From Saprospiraceae bacterium (GTDB taxonomy: Bacteria; Bacteroidota; Bacteroidia; Chitinophagales; Saprospiraceae), in assembly GCA_016711125.1 (NCBI GenBank), contig JADJTQ010000003.1, positions 1-64,000 of the forward strand: a stretch of 64,000 bases of DNA. The letters are read 5' to 3'. The position numbers and the translations under genes were made by a program. The first letter of the stretch is position 1, and each line of letters opens with the position of its first letter. Shown piece by piece: positions 29,301-38,300 of the stretch. The notes below the pieces were generated by a model. That model had not been told where the DNA came from and did no database searches. It worked only from the letters and a program-made list of their open reading frames with translations.

Positions 29301-32300
29301 GCTCTTTACGGTATACGACAGTTGTGGACTGACGGACACCTGTACCTGGACTATTACGATACAAGATACCCAGTTACCCACGATAATCTGTCCAGACCCG
29401 GTGGTCGACGAAGGTTGCTCTGTGGCGGACATTCAGATCTATACTACCCTCCCTTTCAGTACGGTTGAGCAAATCATAACAGAAACAATTTTTGACAATC
29501 TGGATGGGGTGAGTGATGCCTCCGACAATTGTGGAGTTTTGGAAGTACGGTATATCGACGTTATTTTTCAGCAGACTTGTCCACTCATAGTAGATCGAAC
29601 CTTCACCGTTTATGACAGTTGTGGTTTGACATCAAGTTGTACTCAACGAATTACCATACAAGATACCCAGGTTCCCACTATTACTTGCCCTTCAGATGAT
29701 ATAGGAGAAGGTTGTGATGTGTCAGCGGTTTTGGGTATCAGTGGTCTGGCATTTAGTACGATCCAGGTGACGATAGACGAGGCGACTTTTGATGCGCTGG
29801 ATGTACCTAGCGAAGCTTCGGATCTATGTGGTATATTGGAAGTGAGGTATGTCGATGTGATTACCCAGCCTTCTTGTCCATTGATTATTGAACGGACATT
29901 TACCGCTTATGATAGCTGTGGGCTGAATACCTCATGTGTTCAAACCATCACAGTTGAGGATACCCAGGTACCATTGATTACATGTCCGGATCCGGTAGAT
30001 GGAGAAGGCTGTGATGTGAGTGCGATTGTTTCGCTGACGACATTAGCCTATAGTGAGACCGTAGTGATCATCGATGAATCGACCTTTGAGTTGCTCGATG
30101 GAGTGAGTGATGCGTCCGACATCTGTGGCATCCGGGAGATCGCTTACATAGATTCGATAGCCAATCCAAGCTGTCCGTTGATTGTGATTAGAACCTTTAC
30201 TGCATTTGACAGTTGTGGTCTCTTTACGTCATGCACACAGCAGATAACCGTTCGGGATTTGACACCACCGGTCATCACTTGCCCTGGCAATATCGTGTTA
30301 GAAGGTTGTAACGAGGGTGATCTGGAAGTACTGACGGGATTGCCTTACAGCACGATTGAAGCTTTTATCGACGAGATCACTTTTGAGAGTTTAATCATAC
30401 CTGGTCAGGTAAGTGATAATTGCGGTGTTTTGCAGGTTGGATATATAGATAACATCGCCAATCCCAGTTGCCCATTGATTATTCAGCGACTATTTACGGT
30501 ATATGACAGTTGTGGTTTGACAGACACCTGTACCTGGACCATTACGATCCAGGATACCCAGGTACCCACTATAATCTGTCCTGATCCGGTTGTCGATGAA
30601 GGATGTTCCGTGGCAGATATTCAGAGTTATACCACCCTTCCTTTCAGTACGATCGAGCAAATCATCACCGAGATAGTTTTTGATAATCTGGATGGAGTGA
30701 GTGATGCCTCTGACAATTGCGGTGTTCAGGAAGTAAGGTACATCGATGTGATTTTTCAGTTGACCTGTCCCCTCATAGTGGACCGGACCTTCACTGTGTA
30801 TGACAGTTGTGGTTTGACATCAAGTTGCACCCAACGCATCACCATACAAGATACCCAGGCTCCCTCGATTGTATGTCCTGATGACGATATTGGCGAAGGA
30901 TGTGATGTGTCAGCGGTTTTGGGTATCAGTGGTCTGGCATTTAGCACGATCCAGGTGACTATAGACGAGGTGACTTTTGATGGGTTGGATGTCCCCAGCG
31001 AAGCTTCGGATCTATGTGGCATATTAGAGGTAAGGTATTTTGATGTGATTACTCAGCCTTCTTGTCCATTGATTATCGAACGGACCTTCACTGCATACGA
31101 TAGCTGTGGGCTGAATACTTCATGTCTTCAAACCATCAGAGTTGAAGATACTCAGGTACCATTGATTACATGTCCAGATCCGGTAGATGGAGAAGGCTGT
31201 GATGTGAGCGCGATTGTGACACTAACGACATTGGCCTACAGTGAGACCATAGTGATCATCGATGAATCGACCTTTGAGTTGCTTGATGGAGTGAGTGATG
31301 CTTCTGACATTTGTGGTATCCGGGAGATCGCTTACATAGATTCGATAGCCAATCCAAGCTGTCCGCTGATTGTAATCAGAACCTTTACGGCATTCGACAG
31401 TTGTGGGCTCTTTACGTCCTGCACCCAGCAAATCACGGTTCGGGATTTGACCCCACCGGTGATCACTTGCCCGGGCAATATCGTGTTGGAGGGCTGTAAC
31501 GAGGGTGACCTGGAAGTACTGACGGGATTGCCTTATAGCACAATTGAAGCTTTTATCGACGAAATCACTTTTGAGAATTTAGTAATTCCAGGTCAGGTAA
31601 GTGATAATTGCGGGGTACTTGAAATCGGATACCGCGATGTGATCATTAATGCTAGTTGTCCCTTAATTATCCAGCGACTTTACACCGCATATGACAGTTG
31701 TGGCCTAATAGATACTTGTATCTGGACCATCAGTATTGATGATACCACTCCACCGGTGATTACATGTCTTGCCTCAATTACAGAAGAAGGTTGCTCAGTC
31801 AGTGACCTGATTAACTATACCAATCTTCCTTTCAGCCAGACTGAGAGTGTGATTACGGAAACAATTTTTAATGATCTCGATGCGGTAAGTCAGGTCTCTG
31901 ACATTTGCGGGATTCGTGAGATTAAGTATGTTGACATCATCGTACAGGCTTCATGCCCACTGATTGTCGACCGGACTTTTACAGCCTCTGATAGCTGTAA
32001 CTTAAGTGTAAGTTGTACTCAACGAATTACGATTCAGGACACACGGGTTCCGACAATTATCTGCCCAGATGATGTAGTCGGTGAAGGTTGTGATCAAACC
32101 GCCATTCTGGGGCTGACCGGACTTGCTTTTAGCGCGATTGAGGTGACTATTGATGAAGCTACTTTTGATGCTCTGGATGGTGCGAGTGAAGTCACAGATG
32201 CATGCGGGGTGATGGAGGTACGATATCGCGATATCATTATCCAACCGGCTTGTCCTTTAATTATTGATCGAATTTTTGTCGTCTATGATAGTTGTGGCCT

Positions 32301-35300
32301 TAATTCGACTTGCACCCAGAGCATTACCATTCAGGACACCGACGATCCACTGCTCATTTGTCCCGGTCCGGTCTCTGGAGAGGGCTGCGATTTAGGAGTA
32401 ATAGAGCAGATCAGCGGATTGCCTCTTAGTACTTCAATTCGGCTTATCGATGCAATTACGTTTGCAAGTCTTGATGGAGTGAGTGAAGTTTCTGATGGCT
32501 GTGGTGTAGCCCAGATTCAATACCAGGATGTGATCGACCAATTGTCATGCCCAATCGTGGTTATTCGAACATTTACTGCAACTGACAGCTGCGGATTATT
32601 TACCCAGTGTCAACAAGAGATCACCATATATGATAGCGGAGTTCCAGTCATCACCTGTCCTGCCGATCTTGCAATAGAGGGCTGTTCATTAGCTGACTTG
32701 GAAAACCTGACTACCCTCCAATATAGCAGTATTATAAGGTCAATCACAGAGGCGGAGTTTGAAGCCCTTGATGGAGTAAGCCTTGTAGATGATAATTGTG
32801 GTGTTTTCGATATAAACTATATTGACCAGATAGTTCAGCAAAATTGCCCTTTAATTATTAGAAGGACTTTCATAGTCTATGATAGTTGTGATCTTTCTGC
32901 AACATGTACACAAACCATTCAATTAGATCCAATTACGCTTATCGATCCGGTTTGTCCAGCCCCATTGATTACGGCAAGTTGCTTAACTCAGGCGGAAATA
33001 GATCAGCTGTTCGCTGATTGGATAGCCCAATTTGTATACACTGGTTCCGGATGTTTTTTGAACATAACACCAGTTGATACAGCAACTGCCCCAGAGTTTT
33101 GTGGTGGATCTCGCACGATTCTCTTTATGGTGGAAGATCAATGTGGCAATCAGACATCCTGTACCTCGACTTTTACGGTGCCAGTTGCACCTGAATTGCA
33201 AATGTCCTGTCCTCCGGATTTAATTGTAAAATGCCCTTCTGATGTTCCTGCTCCCTATAGCACAGTCGTCCAGTTTCAAACTGCCGGAGGTGTATTCTCA
33301 AGCACATGTGGGCTAATATCAAATAGTTTTGGTCTGATATCGGAGCAATCTGATGGCAATATATGTCCTGAGGTGATCACCCGGATTTATGAGGTGCGTG
33401 ATATTTGTGGTCATCGTAAACGATGTACTCAAATCATCACAGTATATGATACAATCTCACCGGTGTTAGTCGGTGTGCCGTCAGATATAAGTGTTGCCTG
33501 CGAAGATGTTCCCGATCCACCCGTAATTGGTGTCGGGATTACGGTTCAGGATAATTGTGATCAAATACTTCCCACCTTTAGTGAGGAGATTCTCCCAGGG
33601 CTATGTGAAAATACCTACAACATTATCCGGACCTGGTCAGCAGTTGATGTTTGCGGGAATTCAGTTTCAGCCCAGCAAAATATTACAGTCACAGACTGTC
33701 GACCAGAGATTGAGATATTCGTAAATCCCAATCCGCTTTGTCTCGATGGTAGTGTGACATTTGACGCAAGGATTACCAATAATTACCAAAATCCGATATA
33801 TCGATGGCAGTTTTTGTGGAACGGCACCTGGATTGATTTACCCGGTGGCAATGTGATACCTTTTGTCAGAAATAATATTGATCTATCCGATGCCGGATTA
33901 TATCGATTACTGGTTGCCGACAGATTAGCCAATATTGGCAATTTTGATTGTAATGCATTGTCTGAGGAGGTTGAATTGATTGTGCTTAGACCGGTCGCCA
34001 CCGATCTCCTGGAATCAATCTGCGATGGTGATACCTATGTGGTGGGTTCTTCTTCGTACACCCTAACAGGGCTATACCAGGATGTATTGACGGGTAGCAA
34101 TGGTTGTGATAGCGTTGTTAATCTCAACCTGACTGTCATACCCAATACCGATGGATCATTAGATACCATTATCTGCAGAGGTGAAAGCATTTTGGTTGGA
34201 AGTACTACACTCAACCGGGCTGGCCAGTTCGTAGTGCATTTACCAAATGCTGCTGGTTGTGATAGTACCGTGTTTGTTAATCTGCGTATTCAGGATCCCA
34301 TATTCACCAACATTCGAGATACGATCTGTGAGGGCTCATCAGTTACAATAGATGGGGATGTTTATAGCACAGGTGGCAATTATACAAAGGTATTGCGAGA
34401 TCAATTTGGTTGCGATAGTACACTTGAGATCACGATTCATGAAATACCAACTGTATTCACCGACCTGAATGTCGCAATTTGTACGGGTGATTCCTATTCG
34501 TATGCCGGTCAAACCTTCAGTAGCACAGGATCTTACAATGTACCATTTATCTCTGCAGTAACGGGTTGTGACAGTATAGTGGTCCTTAATTTGTCGGTCG
34601 TGGATGTCATTACCACTGATCTTGATGCAACTATTTGTGTCGGAGACTCATTCCAAATGGCTGGTAATTTCTACTCCATTGGAGGCACTTATAAGGACAC
34701 TCTCGTTAGTCAAGCCGGATGTGATAGCGTCATCACCCTTGATCTTGCGGTGGTAAATGATTTTGTCACGAATCTTGATATCATTCTTTGTGAGGGTGAA
34801 AGCTACGCAGTAGGAAGCAATGTTTATTCTCAAACGGGAAATTATACGGATCTGCTTATTTCAAGATCGGGATGTGATAGTACCGTTAATTTAAATCTCA
34901 TTGTTAATCTTAATGGGGATACCCTGATAGCAGCCGATATTTGTCAAGGCGAGTCTGTGTTGGCAGGAGGACAAAGATTATCTACAGCAGGCATCCACAC
35001 TTTGATTATTCCCACTGTCAAGGGCTGCGATAGCACAATTACTGTAGACTTAAAAGTACACGGCGCCTTCGATACCACTTACCAAATAACCTTGTGTCAA
35101 GGTGCGGAAGTTAACTTAGGTGGTCAAGTTTATAATACCACGGGTAATTTTGAACAGAACTATGTCACCGCTTTTGGGTGTGATAGTACCATTTTTATCG
35201 AATTGGAGGTATTTGAACGATACGAACAAACCCTTGATATTAAAATTTGTACAGGATCAACCTATGTGATCGGAAGCAGTCTTTACAATACGACCGGAAA

Positions 35301-38300
35301 TTACACGGACGCTCTGCTGACTGTCAATGGCTGTGATAGTATTGTACATCTTAATTTGAGTGTGGTAGACGATATCAGAGACACGATAGATGTACAGATC
35401 TGTGTAGGAGATAGCTACAATCTAGGTGGTACATCATACAATGTTACTGGCTCCTATAACCATACATTTATCAGCAGTGCAGGCTGCGATAGTATTGTCA
35501 CCGTAAATCTGAGTGTTCTGGATGTTTTGCGCGACTCCACCCTAACATCTATATGTGCGGGAGAGTTTTTTGACTTTGATGGGACGTTAATTAACCTTAG
35601 TGGAAATTATAATAAGAGTTATATATCAGTGGCAGGTTGTGACAGTGTGCAAACCCTAGTCTTAACCGTTATTCCTTTAAAGCGCACCAATCTGTTTGAG
35701 GAAATCTGCGAAGGAGATGTTTTCATCCTTGACGGCCAAACACTCAGTGAGGCTGGTACTTATGTTGATACATTGATTTCGGTGTCAGGTTGTGACAGCG
35801 TCGTTACTCGCAACCTGCGGATTAATGAGGCAAAATCTCGTACCATCAGTCGTCAGATCTGTAATGGCGCGGTATTCGACGTCAATGGCACGCTACTCGA
35901 TACTTCCGGCACCTTTATCGATACCCTCACTACTGTAGAGGGATGTGATAGTATAGTGACTTTGATTCTGCAAGTCAATCGCACCTATAACGAGGGTAAA
36001 AGTGTGCAGATATGCGAAGGTCAAGTGTACAATTTTGATGGACAGAATTTGAGTGTTTCCGGGCAGTATATCGGTAGTTTTCAGACGGCTAAGGGCTGTG
36101 ATAGCACAGTCACGCTGAATTTAAGTGTCGAGACAGTACTTAGAGATACGACAATTGCCACCATATGTTCCGGTGAATCGTACGACTTTGATGGTACCAC
36201 TCATACGATGACCGGCAACTACAATAAGAATTACTTATCTGTCACGGGGTGCGACAGTATTCATACCCTGTTGCTCACTGTGGTGACTACTCAAAGAGTT
36301 AACATTTCGCAAGAGATTTGTGAAGGTGACACTTTCTTCTTGTCCGACATGGCCTTTACCCAGACAGGGATCTTCATTGATACTTTAGTGTCAGCCGCAG
36401 GTTGTGATAGTATTGTAACGCTCAACCTTCGGGTCAATGCAGTAAAAACTACCACTATTAACCGTCAGATTTGTACTAATGAAAGCTTTAACTTTAATGG
36501 CATAGACCTGGACAGCACGGGAATTTATTATGATACTCTGGCAACTCAGGACGGATGTGATAGCATTATCACGCTCAACCTTCAGGTCAACCCTACCTAC
36601 TACCGGGAAGTGGCAGTTATGATTTGCGTGGGTCAGATCTACACTTTTAATGGTCAGACGCTTAACAGTACAGGACAGTATACAGCGGCCTTGCAAACGA
36701 GTAAAGGGTGTGACAGTACAATTGTTCTAAACCTTGAGGTAGTTGATGTTTTGACAACAGACCTCACCGTGACGATCTGCGATGGCGGTCTCTATGACTT
36801 CTTTGGTTCTTCCATTAGTACGGCAGGTCCGTATAGCCATACATTGCAAAGCAGCGCAGGATGTGATAGTATAATCAGGCTTAATCTGGAGGTAGTGGAT
36901 GAAATCAGAGAAGATCTCGCGGTTACCCTCTGCGAGGGTGAAGTCTTTGCATTCGCTTCTCTTGTGTTGGATAAGAGTGGTGTATATCTTGATACCCTGG
37001 CATCTCAGGCAGGTTGTGACAGTATCGTTCGATTGACCCTGACTGTAAATCCCACCTTCAATATTACAATTAATGGGCAGATCTGTTTGGGCACATCTTA
37101 CAGATTTATGGAGCAGGATATAACCAACCCTGGCACATACATCGATTCGCTGAAAACCGCGTCTGGTTGTGATAGTATAGTAACTTTAAATCTCGCAGTA
37201 GATGATATTAAGAAGGATACCACACAGGTCTCAATTTGTGCAGGAGAATCTTACACTTTTGCCGGACAAGACTATAATACCTCAGGCACCTACGAACAAG
37301 TAGTGGACGGTGTAGGATGCGATACTTTGAAAGTACTTGTTCTGACAGTTTTAGACATAATAACTACCGATCTGACCAGACAAATATGCATAGGACAGAC
37401 TGTTGCATTTGATGGTCAGAATTTGGCCAGTACAGGTACCCATACAATAACGTTCAGCAGTGTCCTGGGTTGTGATAGTGTCGTGACATTAAACCTTGAA
37501 GTAGTCGATGCAATTCATACGAATCTTGATTACTTCTTTTGCCAGGGAGACTCTGTGATAATCAATGGTAAAACATATCATACAAAGGGAGCTTTTACTG
37601 ACACTCTGGCATCAATAGGTGGCTGTGACAGCATTTTACATATTTCTATAGGTCAGGCATCCGTTAAATTTGATACAATTGAAGTCAGTATCTGTGAAGG
37701 TTCGTCCTACACTTTTGCTGGAGTTGAATACAACCAGTCGATTACCACTACTGATACGATTTCAACCGGTTCAGGTTGTGACAGTATTGTCACCCTCAAT
37801 CTGACTGTTCTTCCTGTCTATGAACAAGATATGACAGTAACTATCTGTACCGGAAGTACCTTTATTTTTGATGGGAAAGACTATTCAGAACCTGATACTT
37901 ACCAAATAATTTACCAAACGTCACTAGGGTGCGATAGCATCATCAATTTAACCGTAGTGGCAAATGATGAACTGATCACAGAGCTGGTCGTACAGAATTG
38001 CCTTGGAGGGGCTGCCTTTGATTTTAATGGAAGACTGATCACAGAGCCAGGAATCTACAGAGATACTCTGTTGTCTTTCACCGGTTGTGACAGCATTGTC
38101 ATTTTAGACTATCAGCTACATGATGTCATAGAGACCTTCGAAACCCAAACCATATGTACGGGTGATAGTTTGCTGATCAATGGTCAATACTACAGAACTG
38201 ATACCATAGTAAGTGATACCAGCATAAGCGTGATGGGATGTGACAGCATCGCCTACCATCAGTTGATTGTAGTAGATAATGTTTCCCTTCAAATTCTGGA

